In this document: in pieces, positions 32,157 through 41,118 of the stretch
Numbering within the stretch: the first letter of the stretch is position 1
Layout: every line of letters begins with the position of its first letter
Source of the DNA: Anaerolineales bacterium
GTDB lineage: Bacteria; Chloroflexota; Anaerolineae; Anaerolineales; Villigracilaceae
Reading direction: 5' to 3'
Length of the DNA: 64,000 nucleotides
Assembly: GCA_015075725.1 (NCBI GenBank)
Contig: JABTTV010000001.1
Span: forward strand, 4,393,223 to 4,457,222
The notes under the pieces: model-generated
What the model was told of the DNA's origin: nothing
What the model saw: only the letters and a program-made list of their open reading frames with translations
Database searches by the model: none
Made by a program: the position numbers and the translations under genes

Positions 32157-34436
32157 ATGAACTCATCATTGGCGCAAGTCATCATTTTATTGCTGCTCGG
32201 CGGGTTCTATCTGCCGGTCATTTTCTTTGCCGTCCAACGGCGGGAGGAAGGCCAGGGTGGAGCCACCTGGCTGGTGGTTTTGTATGCCCTGCTCGCGATG
32301 GTCATCAACATCGCGGAAGCCGTCTGGCAGGCCAGTGAGGGCACCCTCCTTTTCCAGGAACTACAGACCTATATCGCGTTCACGCTGGGCGTCATTATGA
32401 TGCTCACGCTCCAGGTATTCCTGAAGCGCGAATTCTGGTGGGCCTGGATCGGTTATTTTGGCGCATGGGCTCTGGGTCTCGCGTTGATCCTCACCAACGC
32501 TTTGAACCTGCCGGAGACGCTTTGGACGAACGGCGAGTTGATCCTTTACCGTTCCCGGCTCGGTCCCGCATGGGTAATTTTGGGCTGGATCATCCTGAGC
32601 ATCGCCCTGATCCTCAACCTCTCGTATTCCCAAAGACAAAGCCGCCAGCCGCTTCTACGCGGCAGACTCGCATATTGGTGGGCGCCCGTTTTCTTTACCC
32701 TTATCAGCGATATCCTGCTCTTTTCCGGCATATTGATCACGGGTCAGCCGCTCAGGCTGCTCGTCGCGGTCGGGATCGCATACGTGGTCGGCACGCATTA
32801 TGTCCCGGATTTGAAAAACATCACGCGGCGCATACTGATCTATCTTGCCAGCATCATTGCCCTGGTCGGTTTCTATGCCGGCGGTTTTCTGGTCATTCAG
32901 GCGTTGTTCGGAAATAACGAAAACTACAATCCGTTGATCGCCGGCACGGTGGCGGCGCTGTTCATCGCCATGCTCTTCACCCCGCTCAATGCCCTCGTCT
33001 CGCGTGCCATCACAAAATGGATGAAGGGCGACCAGTACGACGCCAGCATGACCATTCACCAGTACAGCGAGAGCATCAGCAACATCCTCGATATGGACCG
33101 GCTTTCCAGCATCGCGATTGGAATCATGCTCGAAGCGATGCAGATCGAACGCGGGTTTCTATTTCTTGTCGATGCCGAACGCCAGGCTGACGGCCGCAGG
33201 ACGTATAAGATCCGCAATGCCCAAAGCCCGGAGGAACGCCAGCATGTGGCTGTCGAATTGGAAGAGGACGGGGTCATCGCCTCCAACTTTATCCGCGAGC
33301 AGAAACCGCTTCTTCAATATGACCTGGATTTGCATCCGGCGTTTCGAGCCGCCTCCCCCCTCGAGCGGACCTGGTTCAACGACCTGCGCTGCGAGGTCTA
33401 CATTCCGATCTTCGCAAAGAAACAATGGATCGGCATGCTCGCGTTCGGCTCGAAATTAAGCGGCAATCGATATACCCGCGAAGACCTTTCCGTGCTGAGC
33501 GCGCATGCCAACCAGACCGCCGTCGCGCTCGAAAATGCCCGCCTGGTGGATAACCTCATGCGCCTGAACAATGAGTTGAGACAGGCGCGCCGCACTTTGG
33601 AAAAGAACAATCAGGAACTGCAACGCATCGACCAGGCGAAATCCGATTTCATCAGCATTGCCTCGCACGAACTTCGCACGCCGCTCACCGTCATCAAGGG
33701 CTATACCGAGATGCTGATGGAAGACCCAAAACTTGAAAATGGCCAAAAGGGCATGATGAAGGGCATCCACGACGGGACGATGCGCCTGCATGAAGTGATG
33801 GATTCGATGTTCGACATCGCCCAGCTCGACGCGCGCTCCCTGATCCCCCACCTTCAGCCTGTGGACCTCGCCCGTTTGATCGAAAAGGTTTGTTCAGACC
33901 ATATTAAGACGATCCGCGAGCGCGAGCAAAGCCTGACCATCAAAATTCCCTCCCTGCCCCTTGTCAAAGCTGATTCCCATTTGCTGGAGAAGATGATCAA
34001 CCATTTGGTGCAAAACGCCGTCAAGTTCACACCGGATCGAGGCAGGATCTCGTTGACAGGCAGGCAGATTCCCGCCATCGTCAACCTGCCGAATGGCGGC
34101 GTCGAGATCATCGTCAGCGACACCGGCGTGGGCGTGGACCCAAATCTCCGCGAGGTCATTTTTACAAAGTTCTATCAACCCGGCGAGTTGGGCAAACACT
34201 CCACGAGCAAGTCGCGTTTCAAAGGCGGAGGCGCTGGCTTGGGTCTGGCATTATCCAAAGGCATCGTCGAGGCGCACGGAGGGAGAATCTGGGTGGAAAG
34301 CCCCGGCTATGACGAGGTCAACTTCCCGGGCAGTCAGTTCCATGTCATCTTTCCGCTCACCAAACTCGAGGATGGAGAAATCCATAAGACCGGGGAACCT
34401 GCGATTCTTGATGTAACCCCGGCAATCGCAAAGTAA
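32157..34436 (+). CDS. Membrane sensor histidine kinase with 7TM and GAF domains
   Basis: 759 residues from the ATG chosen; a GTG 30 bp upstream is possible. Seven or eight hydrophobic helices (about 5-290) resemble the histidine-kinase N-terminal 7TM module. A GAF domain follows (about 310-470), then a coiled coil, HisKA with the phospho-acceptor in FISIASHELRTPLTVIKGY, and HATPase_c with LVQNAVKF, DTGVGV and GGGAGLGLALSKGI. No response regulator is adjacent; the orphan OmpR-type regulator near 6 kb would be the matching class. It diverges from the GH13 gene with only about 50 bp between starts. Confidence 0.92.
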   Translation: MNSSLAQVIILLLLGGFYLPVIFFAVQRREEGQGGATWLVVLYALLAMVINIAEAVWQASEGTLLFQELQTYIAFTLGVIMMLTLQVFLKREFWWAWIGYFGAWALGLALILTNALNLPETLWTNGELILYRSRLGPAWVILGWIILSIALILNLSYSQRQSRQPLLRGRLAYWWAPVFFTLISDILLFSGILITGQPLRLLVAVGIAYVVGTHYVPDLKNITRRILIYLASIIALVGFYAGGFLVIQALFGNNENYNPLIAGTVAALFIAMLFTPLNALVSRAITKWMKGDQYDASMTIHQYSESISNILDMDRLSSIAIGIMLEAMQIERGFLFLVDAERQADGRRTYKIRNAQSPEERQHVAVELEEDGVIASNFIREQKPLLQYDLDLHPAFRAASPLERTWFNDLRCEVYIPIFAKKQWIGMLAFGSKLSGNRYTREDLSVLSAHANQTAVALENARLVDNLMRLNNELRQARRTLEKNNQELQRIDQAKSDFISIASHELRTPLTVIKGYTEMLMEDPKLENGQKGMMKGIHDGTMRLHEVMDSMFDIAQLDARSLIPHLQPVDLARLIEKVCSDHIKTIREREQSLTIKIPSLPLVKADSHLLEKMINHLVQNAVKFTPDRGRISLTGRQIPAIVNLPNGGVEIIVSDTGVGVDPNLREVIFTKFYQPGELGKHSTSKSRFKGGGAGLGLALSKGIVEAHGGRIWVESPGYDEVNFPGSQFHVIFPLTKLEDGEIHKTGEPAILDVTPAIAK

Positions 34437-34457
34437 TCGAGCAACACTGCTCCCTTT

Positions 34458-34497
34458 CAGAAGCCGGAGAACGAATCTCCGGCTTCTGTTTTTTTAT
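34458..34497 (+). terminator. Strong terminator after the histidine kinase
   Basis: A 13-bp perfect stem (CAGAAGCCGGAGA and its complement) with an ACGAA loop is followed by a TTTTTTTT run at 34489. It lies between convergent genes. Confidence 0.85.
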
Positions 34498-34511
34498 TCA
34501 GGGATGACAAC

Positions 34512-35546
34512 TCACGGCGCAACAAACATGGACGTGAAAGGCGCACTTAAACCGCAGACGGAGATATTGTCGAAATAGTTAACGGTTCCCTCGATGGCGT
34601 TGTCGAAGGGGATGAGTTCCAACCCGATGCCGCCGCCGGGCAATGGCTTCGGATCGCGATATCCTGAAACGCGCGCGCCATCCAGGTAAATAAGCGTCTC
34701 GCCTTGAAATGTGCTGATTTCGATGTTATGCCAGACGCCCGTAGCGGCTCCTCTACCCCTCCCTACAGGGATATTGAGAACGGGAATAGTCAGACGCCGG
34801 ATTTCGGTATTGCCCTTATCCACAACGATCTGATAGCGAGCGTCGTCCACAAACTGGCTGTCAACTTCGACACCGTTATTTTGAAGCCAGTTCAACGAGA
34901 TGGCTCGCCGCCCCTGAACGAGGAATCGAACCCGCCAGACAGCTTCCGCAAAGGTTTGATCCTGAAGATTGGCGCCTAAATGTTCCATCAGATTATTACT
35001 TACCACCGTGTTTCCCGGTTCATCCGTATACTCTTCGAGGTTCCAACCGTTCGCGCGGAAATCGATGTCGGGCCATCCTTCCGCTTCACCGTCTTGAAAG
35101 TCTTCAAGATAGAGAAGGGTCTCTCCCGGCGCGCATGCTTGCGAAGGGAGCAATCCAAATGGGTCGCGCTCCAATGCGACGACGACTTCATTGGGTCCGC
35201 GATTCAGGCTGAAAGTCTGCTCTGAGGCGAAATACCCCTGGGCAGAAACGTTTACAGATCCATCAGGGGGATCGAGATTTATCCACGAAGTCGCTCCATT
35301 TGCATCGGTCAAATTCGGGTCTCCATCGCCGACTGTGACGCTTGCCTCCGCAATCGGAATTCCATCCGCATCGGTCACTTTGACGGTCATATCGTACGGG
35401 ATTGGCGTGGGCGTGGGCGAAGGCGTAATCGTCGGCGTCGCAGTCCACGCTGAGGCGGTCATGGTTGCAATTTCCTCAGGCGAGGGACCGCAGGCGGCGA
35501 GAGCGAGGAACAATGCAAGCGTGAAGAACAGAGTTTTCTTTATCAT
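34512..35546 (-). CDS. Secreted lipoprotein with carboxypeptidase-regulatory-like and laminin-G-like domains
   Basis: 344 residues. The start chosen has GGAGTAGAAACC upstream. The signal peptide ends in LALAAC (lipidated Cys19). A Thr/Pro-rich linker follows (ATPTITPSPTPTPIP), typical of surface lipoproteins. A CarboxypepD_reg-like Ig domain spans about 50-125, with VKVTDADGIPIAEASVTVGD. A jelly-roll region at about 140-340 resembles DUF1080/laminin G, with EDFQDGEAEGWPD and VWHNIEISTFQGETLIYLDG. It probably binds glycans or cell-surface ligands; function is inferred only. Confidence 0.8.
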   Translation of the reverse strand: MIKKTLFFTLALFLALAACGPSPEEIATMTASAWTATPTITPSPTPTPIPYDMTVKVTDADGIPIAEASVTVGDGDPNLTDANGATSWINLDPPDGSVNVSAQGYFASEQTFSLNRGPNEVVVALERDPFGLLPSQACAPGETLLYLEDFQDGEAEGWPDIDFRANGWNLEEYTDEPGNTVVSNNLMEHLGANLQDQTFAEAVWRVRFLVQGRRAISLNWLQNNGVEVDSQFVDDARYQIVVDKGNTEIRRLTIPVLNIPVGRGRGAATGVWHNIEISTFQGETLIYLDGARVSGYRDPKPLPGGGIGLELIPFDNAIEGTVNYFDNISVCGLSAPFTSMFVAP

Positions 35547-35551
35547 GGTTT

Positions 35552-35764
35552 CTACTCCTTTGGTTTGGTTTTGACAGCCTTCGCCATCAGCCGGGCCAAT
35601 GCGGGCAGGGATTGGAAATATTTTGTCGCGCCGCTTCGCGCGTCTGTCACCGAACCGCGCCAGACAAACCGCCCCGCGCGAACTTTCTCCCGCCACAGAT
35701 GAACGACAAACCTGAAAATAACAACTCTGTTTACTGGATGAACGGTAAGGACAGGTTTCTTCAT
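35552..35764 (-). CDS. Small hypothetical protein
   Basis: 70 residues. The centre FVVHLWREKVRAGRFVWRGS followed by VTDARSGATKYFQSL resembles a small-protein pattern I have seen repeatedly in Chloroflexota genomes, often beside regulators. This resemblance is from memory. It is preceded by an A-rich leader and ends 5 bp before the lipoprotein start, so the two are probably co-transcribed. Its basic, Trp-rich character suggests a nucleic-acid or protein-binding domain. No named family is claimed. Confidence 0.65.
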   Translation of the reverse strand: MKKPVLTVHPVNRVVIFRFVVHLWREKVRAGRFVWRGSVTDARSGATKYFQSLPALARLMAKAVKTKPKE

Positions 35765-35852
35765 GGCAAAAAATTCTGCTGTCAACTGACAGCAGAATAG
35801 CAAACGCCTATCTCAAAACTATCTCAATAAACCTGCGTTCTACCCGAAACTT

Positions 35853-36572
35853 TCAATTCCCGCCTTTCCGCGCCGCCAGTTGCTTTTGAATTTGCTCATA
35901 CAAGGCTTGCGTCTCAGGCATCGGAGGCACGTTCAGTTCGCGTTCGAGGATCTCTTCGCATTCGCGGTATTGCCAGAGAGCTGAATAATAATCGTCGATC
36001 ATGACATACAAACGCATCAGTCGCCGATGACTCGCCTCATTGACCGGGTCCAAAAGCAGAATTCTGCGCACGCAGGCAACCGCTTTTCTGACATCATTGT
36101 TTTCCTGATAATGGACGGCGCAATGATCGAGGTAGTGAACAAGCCGGTCTGCAAAGTATTCGCGCTTGACCAGGACCCAATCTTCGAAAAAACCGCTCAT
36201 GAACTGACCCCTATATAGGGAGATTGCTTCTTCGAATTCGGGTACGGAAGACCCCGCGTTGATTCGCTCGAAGATTTCCACATCGATCTCAATTTTTCCA
36301 TCGGGGGCAAACTTTAGGGTTTGGGAATCCGTCACAAGAGCGTTGTCCAGATATTTTCGCAGTCTCCAGATTTCATTGTTGAGATTCCGGCGGGCGCGGG
36401 ATTCGTTTTGGTCGGGCCAAAGCATGGATGCCACCGAAGAGCGATCCAGCAGAATGTTTTTATTACACGCAAGATAACCCATCAAGAGTCCGCATTTCTT
36501 GGTGGGCAGGGGGATGAATCCACCCTTCTCATCGGACAGACTGGTAACACCGAGAAGCCGGATGACTACCAT
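35853..36572 (-). CDS. BTAD-domain transcriptional activator (SARP-like)
   Basis: 239 residues. The N-terminal winged helix (about 1-95) has RSSVASMLWPDQNESRARRN and LNNEIWRLRKYLD. The bacterial transcriptional activation domain spans about 100-235, with AISLYRGQFMSGFFEDWV and a TPR-like tail ending ELNVPPMPETQALYEQI. It has no AAA+ or sensor extension, so it is a minimal SARP-like regulator. Targets are unknown. It follows the GNAT gene with a 9-bp gap on the same strand. Confidence 0.87.
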   Translation of the reverse strand: MVVIRLLGVTSLSDEKGGFIPLPTKKCGLLMGYLACNKNILLDRSSVASMLWPDQNESRARRNLNNEIWRLRKYLDNALVTDSQTLKFAPDGKIEIDVEIFERINAGSSVPEFEEAISLYRGQFMSGFFEDWVLVKREYFADRLVHYLDHCAVHYQENNDVRKAVACVRRILLLDPVNEASHRRLMRLYVMIDDYYSALWQYRECEEILERELNVPPMPETQALYEQIQKQLAARKGGN

Positions 36573-36581
36573 AAGATAAGA

Positions 36582-37712
36582 TCACAATCCTTTTCGATAC
36601 ACCCGATGGTTCTTATATTCCACCCCGTTCAAATTCTTCAAGTCTGCGCGCATCTGTTCGGTGGTCTCGGCGACCTGCGTCATCTCCACGTGGATGAACT
36701 GTTTAAAGTCCAACAATGTATTCCCCATCGCGTAATACAACAGCGCGTTGCCGCCGTGTCCCTGATACTCTGGCAGGATGCCCATGCCGTTGACAGCGAC
36801 GGTGTTCGTTCGTTTGATCTCCATCAAAATGTCGAGCAGCCCGAACGGGAATAGTTTTCCCTTTGCCCTCTGCATCGCGGCGGAGACATCGTGGAAGGCG
36901 AACAGGAATCCCACCACATCCTCGTCGTGGGTGATGATCTTTATCAAGCGGTGATCCGCGATCGTCATGATGTTTTCGACGACGAAAACGATCTCACGCG
37001 GGGTTAATGGGTAATATTCCCAATTGTTTACGAAGGCGTCGTTATATGCCTTACCGATGCGATCCGCCCAACTGACCAGTTCTTTTTTGTTCTTAAATGC
37101 CTTGATCTCCAGATGCCCCCTTTGCATCACACGTTCGGCGATGCGCTGGACACGCTCCGGCATTTGGAATTTATCCGCGGGCAGGAAGCATGAAACAAAA
37201 TCCACTTCCTTGACGAAACCCTGCGCCTCGACCAGGGACTGGTAGTAGGCGTGGTTGTAATTGAGCATGGTCATCGTCTGGCGGTGCTCGTGCCCAAAAA
37301 CCAAAACGCCGTATCCATCCAACGGACCCATGCCTTTCGGACCGATCAAGATATTCAAGTTCCGCGCTTTCGCCCAATTCGCGGCGGTATCGAACAATAA
37401 TTTCGCAGCCTCAGAGTCGTTATCGCACTCGAACAAATAAAAATTCGCGGTCTGTTTTTTGTGATAACCGTTGTACAACTTGTTCTCGATGACGGCGATC
37501 CGCCCCACATCCCGTCCGTCGCGTACGGCAAGAAAGAACTCCACATCCGAATGCTCGTGAAAGGGATGTTTCCTGCGGTTTAACTGATTATAGGCATCCA
37601 CAAACAACGGCGGCACCCACTGGGAACAGTCCGCATAGATGCGGAAAGGCAAATCAACAAAGCGCTTAACCTGTTTTTTATTTCCAGTATCCACTTTTTC
37701 GACCGTGAGCAT
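36582..37712 (-). CDS. GNAT-superfamily N-acetyltransferase-like protein
   Basis: 376 residues; the start chosen is the internal ATG giving MLTVEKVDTGNKKQVKRFVD. Two GNAT-like halves are suggested. The N-terminal part includes FPLAVRDGRDVGRIAVIENK-type strands, and the C-terminal part VVGFLFAFHDVS and VNGMGILPEYQGHGGNALLY, an acetyl-CoA P-loop-like segment. Related proteins annotated as 'N-acetyltransferase' are widespread and uncharacterised. It diverges from the M29 aminopeptidase gene. Confidence 0.72.
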   Translation of the reverse strand: MLTVEKVDTGNKKQVKRFVDLPFRIYADCSQWVPPLFVDAYNQLNRRKHPFHEHSDVEFFLAVRDGRDVGRIAVIENKLYNGYHKKQTANFYLFECDNDSEAAKLLFDTAANWAKARNLNILIGPKGMGPLDGYGVLVFGHEHRQTMTMLNYNHAYYQSLVEAQGFVKEVDFVSCFLPADKFQMPERVQRIAERVMQRGHLEIKAFKNKKELVSWADRIGKAYNDAFVNNWEYYPLTPREIVFVVENIMTIADHRLIKIITHDEDVVGFLFAFHDVSAAMQRAKGKLFPFGLLDILMEIKRTNTVAVNGMGILPEYQGHGGNALLYYAMGNTLLDFKQFIHVEMTQVAETTEQMRADLKNLNGVEYKNHRVYRKGL

Positions 37713-37836
37713 GAGAGACTCTCCTGCTGTAAGATATATAATTGCCCAAGTATAAAACACTCCCAGTCGAAATCGGTTCCAGCGAGAGATTCCCTGTCCA
37801 ACCGGAATAACGCCGCCCGCGAAATGCCGCCCATGC

Positions 37837-37842
37837 TATACT
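37837..37842 (+). promoter_or_regulatory. Extended -10 promoter of the aminopeptidase gene
   Basis: TGCTATACT is an extended -10 (TGnTATACT) about 33 bp upstream of the ATG. No clear -35 is visible, which is consistent with an extended -10 promoter. Confidence 0.4.
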
Positions 37843-37875
37843 TGAGGCATTCATTTTTCACTTCAGCGAGGTTAT

Positions 37876-39138
37876 ATGACCGGTAAAAACCATCAGGAAA
37901 TGCTGGCAAAATACGCGGAGGCCATCGTCAAAGTCGGATTGAACATCCGCGCCGGGCAGCGCCTGATCATCATGCTTGGCGCAACCCGCGGCGTCCCGCA
38001 TCAATTCGCCCCACTTGTCCGCGAGATCGCCAAAGCCGCCTATGGCGTCGGCGCGAAATATGTGGAAGCCATCTTTGCGGATGAGGAAATGCTGCGCCTC
38101 CGCGCCCAGCATGCACCCAAAGACTCCTTCGATATTTACCCCAAATGGCAAATCCAGGCCGCATTGGACATGATCGAGCACGACGGCGCTTTGCTGTCCA
38201 TCGCCGGTTCGAATCCCGACCTGCTGGGCGGTTTGGACGCAGACATCGTCGGACAATTGCAAAAAACCCACATCGAGCACTGGAACGCCATCAGTGAAAA
38301 AGTGACGAAGAATGCCATTAACTGGTGCGTGGTTGCCGCCGCCGGGGAAGCCTGGGCACAAAAGATCTTCCCCGATCTCTCGGTGGTGGAAGCGCAGGAA
38401 AAATTATGGCGGGCGATCTTCGAAACCACCCGCATCGACCAGCCGGACCCCATCGAAGCCTGGAATAAACACATCGCATCCCTGCGTGAGCGAGCCTTAT
38501 ATCTTCAAGCCAAGCAATACACAGCACTTCACTATAAAGGTCCCGGCACCGACTTCACACTCGGGCTTCCCAGCGGTCATTTATGGATCAGCGCCCAATC
38601 CCTTGCGCAGAACGGCATCGCTTTTACCGCCAACATGCCGACCGAAGAAGTCTTCACCCTGCCGGACCGCAACCGCGCGGATGGTGTCATTAGCGCAACA
38701 TTCCCGCTCAGTTACGGTGGAACATTGATCGAGGATTTCCAGGTCACATTCGAGAACGGACGCATTACCAGGGTAACGGCGAAAAAAGGCGAGGCTGCGC
38801 TGAAAAAACTGGTGGATACAGACGAAGGCTCCCACCGCCTCGGCGAAGTTGCGCTCGTCCCCGCCTCTTCTCCCATCGGCAGGCGCGGACATCTCTTCTA
38901 CAACACACTGTTTGACGAGAACGCCTCCTGCCATATCGCGATCGGACGCGCCTACCGCTTCACCCTCGCCGGTGGAACCGAGTTGAACGACGAAGAATTC
39001 ATCGCCGCCGGAGGCAACGTCAGCCTTAACCATGTGGACTTCATGATCGGCTCGCCGCAAATGGACATCGACGGCATCACAAAAGACGGCGCCCGCGAAC
39101 CGGTGATGCGCAAGGGTGAATGGGCAATCAAGGTCTAG
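37876..39138 (+). CDS. M29-family aminopeptidase (AmpS/aminopeptidase T)
   Basis: 420 residues. The peptidase family M29 is recognised from NMPTEEVFTLPDRNRADG (first metal-ligand Glu), DEGSHRLGEVALVP (Glu and His), LFYNTLFDENASCH (Tyr and His) and SLNHVDFMIGSPQMDIDG (His and Asp). These form the di-metal site. The enzyme removes N-terminal residues in the cytosol. Length is normal for the family. It is monocistronic with its own extended -10 promoter and a strong terminator. Confidence 0.93.
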   Translation: MTGKNHQEMLAKYAEAIVKVGLNIRAGQRLIIMLGATRGVPHQFAPLVREIAKAAYGVGAKYVEAIFADEEMLRLRAQHAPKDSFDIYPKWQIQAALDMIEHDGALLSIAGSNPDLLGGLDADIVGQLQKTHIEHWNAISEKVTKNAINWCVVAAAGEAWAQKIFPDLSVVEAQEKLWRAIFETTRIDQPDPIEAWNKHIASLRERALYLQAKQYTALHYKGPGTDFTLGLPSGHLWISAQSLAQNGIAFTANMPTEEVFTLPDRNRADGVISATFPLSYGGTLIEDFQVTFENGRITRVTAKKGEAALKKLVDTDEGSHRLGEVALVPASSPIGRRGHLFYNTLFDENASCHIAIGRAYRFTLAGGTELNDEEFIAAGGNVSLNHVDFMIGSPQMDIDGITKDGAREPVMRKGEWAIKV

Positions 39139-39171
39139 CCGGAGAATAATCCGAAAGTGCCGGTTTGGAAG

Positions 39172-39200
39172 GCGGACGATGAATGATCGTCCGCTTTTTT
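39172..39200 (+). terminator. Terminator after the aminopeptidase gene
   Basis: A perfect 9-bp stem GCGGACGAT/ATCGTCCGC with a GAATG loop is followed by TTTTTT. Confidence 0.85.
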
Positions 39201-39256
39201 GCGCCGAAGACAAAGTCATGTCATAATTGAAGCACATCAGACCAAGGAGATTTCGC

Positions 39257-39835
39257 ATGGCACGCAAACCCGATCTCAATCCAGACGAGCTGCTTCAGGG
39301 GGAATATAAATACATCGCCCAGACCGCCTTCCAGGCTAATGAAGACCGCTCACGAGTCACCTCGTTCTACTTTGTTTCAGTCGGCTCCTTCGTTGCCGCC
39401 ATCATCGGCACACAATTGGAGGCGCAATCGCGGATCGTGTCTTTTGCATTCTTTGCGCTATTCCTCGTATTGACCTTCATGGGCGCCTTGACCATTGCCC
39501 AACTTGCCCGCCTGCGCGCCGCCTGGCACGAATCGGTGGAGGCGATGAACCAGATCAAGGATTTCTACATCAAGCACCATCCGGAGGTCGAGGATGCGTT
39601 CAAGTGGCGCTTGCGCAGCATCCCTCCGACGAACAAACCTTACAGCATCGCAAATCTGATAGCGGTCGAAGTCGCCCTGTTAAGTTCGCTCACGACAGGC
39701 GCAGGCGCATATTTTTTACTATCCTTCCTCGGAGAGGTGACCTGGGCAGGCTGGTTGATCGTGTTCGTGAGCATCGTGGGCGGCTACATCGCCCAATGGG
39801 TATGGTATCTGCACCTGCTCGTCGACACCCAATAG
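39257..39835 (+). CDS. Membrane protein of unknown function
   Basis: 192 residues with AAGGAG 7 nt before the ATG. Four hydrophobic segments lie at about 36-53, 60-80, 124-148 and 155-180. They are arranged as two hairpins around a charged cytosolic loop (RLRAAWHESVEAMNQIKDFY). I do not recognise a family with certainty. It begins a tightly packed plus-strand run of six genes (gaps of 1-11 bp) with small redox and stress-type enzymes, suggesting an operon. Confidence 0.75.
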   Translation: MARKPDLNPDELLQGEYKYIAQTAFQANEDRSRVTSFYFVSVGSFVAAIIGTQLEAQSRIVSFAFFALFLVLTFMGALTIAQLARLRAAWHESVEAMNQIKDFYIKHHPEVEDAFKWRLRSIPPTNKPYSIANLIAVEVALLSSLTTGAGAYFLLSFLGEVTWAGWLIVFVSIVGGYIAQWVWYLHLLVDTQ

Positions 39836-39843
39836 GAAACATC

Positions 39844-40434
39844 ATGGCCAGAGAATATATCGGTCAAAACCCCACCGCTTTCCAACGCAGGCCACACCTG
39901 ACAAAAGACGATGCATGGATTCGGGAGTTCCTAAAAACAGCGAAAGTCGGTCACATCGCCACTTCAGTGGATGGACAGCCATTCATCAATCCAACCACTT
40001 TCTGGTTCGATGAAGAAAATCACCAGATCGCCTTTCACTCCAATATCTCGGGGAGAATCCGCTCGAACATCGAGTACAACCCAAAAGTCACGCTCGAGGC
40101 GAGCGAGTTGGGGAAAATGCTCCCCTCGAACGTCGCGCTGGAATTCTCGCTCCAATTTCGAAGCGTGGTCGTTTTTGGCACCGCGCGAGTCGTAACCGAA
40201 CCTGCAGAAGCGCGTAGATTGTTGTATGGATTGATCGGCAAATACTTCCCCACCCTACAAGCCGGGGAGGAGTATCGCGAGATCACAGAAAAGGAACTCC
40301 GCGCCACATCCGTATATGCCATCAAGATCGGGGAATGGAGCGGCAAGGAGAATTGGGCGGATGTCGCCGACCAGAGCGACGAATGGAAACCGCTTGACGC
40401 GAAGTGGTTCGAGTACTATCGGAACAATACCTGA
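39844..40434 (+). CDS. Pyridoxamine 5'-phosphate oxidase-family (FMN-binding split barrel) protein
   Basis: 196 residues. The flavin split-barrel fold is visible from VGHIATSVDGQPFINPTTFWFDE, HSNISGRIRSNIEYNPKVTL and FRSVVVFGTARVVTEPAEA. This is the PNPOx-like/Nim family that binds FMN or F420. It lacks the PdxH C-terminal signature, so it is not the vitamin B6 enzyme proper; related 'nitroimidazole resistance' proteins are a possible match. It lies 8 bp after the membrane protein gene and 11 bp before the DUF4342-like gene. Confidence 0.82.
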   Translation: MAREYIGQNPTAFQRRPHLTKDDAWIREFLKTAKVGHIATSVDGQPFINPTTFWFDEENHQIAFHSNISGRIRSNIEYNPKVTLEASELGKMLPSNVALEFSLQFRSVVVFGTARVVTEPAEARRLLYGLIGKYFPTLQAGEEYREITEKELRATSVYAIKIGEWSGKENWADVADQSDEWKPLDAKWFEYYRNNT

Positions 40435-40445
40435 AAGGAAATCAC

Positions 40446-40694
40446 ATGAACGAAAAAACTCACACTGAAGAATTCCGCGTGGATGGCGAAAGGATCGTCG
40501 CCAAGATCAAGGAATTGCTTCACGAAGGCAACATCCGCAGGATCATCATCAAGGATAAGGACGGCAAGACCGTCGTCGAAATCCCCGTTACCATCGGCGT
40601 GATGGGAGCCTTGATCGCGCCGCAATTGGCTGCGCTGGGAGCCATCGCTGCGCTATTGACCGAAGCGACCGTGGTTGTCGAAAAAACGGAATAA
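40446..40694 (+). CDS. Small DUF4342-like protein
   Basis: 82 residues. The N-terminal region has EEFRVDGERIVAKIKELLHE, then IRRIIIKDKDGKTVVEIPVT and a hydrophobic C-terminal segment (ALIAPQLAALGAIAALL). This pattern fits DUF4342, a small domain of unknown function that often accompanies UBA-like modules. Start with AAAGGAAATCAC upstream. One base separates it from the YjbQ gene. Confidence 0.78.
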   Translation: MNEKTHTEEFRVDGERIVAKIKELLHEGNIRRIIIKDKDGKTVVEIPVTIGVMGALIAPQLAALGAIAALLTEATVVVEKTE

Positions 40695-40695
40695 C

Positions 40696-41115
40696 ATGAA
40701 ATCCTATCGCAAAGAACTCTGGCTTAACGTCCCCTCCCGCCGGGAATTCGTCAACATCACCCGCGATGTGGAACAGGCATTGCAGGAAAGCGGGATCAGG
40801 GAAGGGTTGTGTCTGGTCAATTCGATGCATATCACATCGTCCGTCTTTATCAACGACGACGAGAGCGGGCTGCATCACGATTACGAGAAATGGCTGGAGA
40901 AACTCGCCCCGCACGAGCCGGTCAACGGATACCGGCACAACGACACCGGCGAAGACAACGCCGACGCTCATATGAAGCGCCAGGTGATGGGGCGCGAGGT
41001 GGTGGTGGCTGTTACGAATGGTCAGCTTGATTTTGGAACATGGGAGCAGATCTTTTACGGCGAATTCGACGGCAGGCGACGAAAACGAGTTTTGATAAAA
41101 ATCATCGGAGAATAA
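40696..41115 (+). CDS. YjbQ-family (UPF0047) protein
   Basis: 139 residues. Family motifs include GLCLVNSMHITSSVFINDDE, the LHHDYEKWLEKLAP segment, YRHNDTGEDNADAHMKRQVMG and LDFGTWEQIFYGEFDG with conserved His residues. YjbQ proteins have a trimeric metal-binding fold, and a thiamine-phosphate synthase activity has been reported for E. coli YjbQ. The role here is not evident from neighbours. Confidence 0.92.
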   Translation: MKSYRKELWLNVPSRREFVNITRDVEQALQESGIREGLCLVNSMHITSSVFINDDESGLHHDYEKWLEKLAPHEPVNGYRHNDTGEDNADAHMKRQVMGREVVVAVTNGQLDFGTWEQIFYGEFDGRRRKRVLIKIIGE

Positions 41116-41118
41116 CTC

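Noticed and set aside
38190..38230. tRNA-like T-arm sequence GGTTCGAATCCCGACC
   Set aside because: It is within the M29 aminopeptidase coding frame and no acceptor, D or anticodon arm can be built around it.
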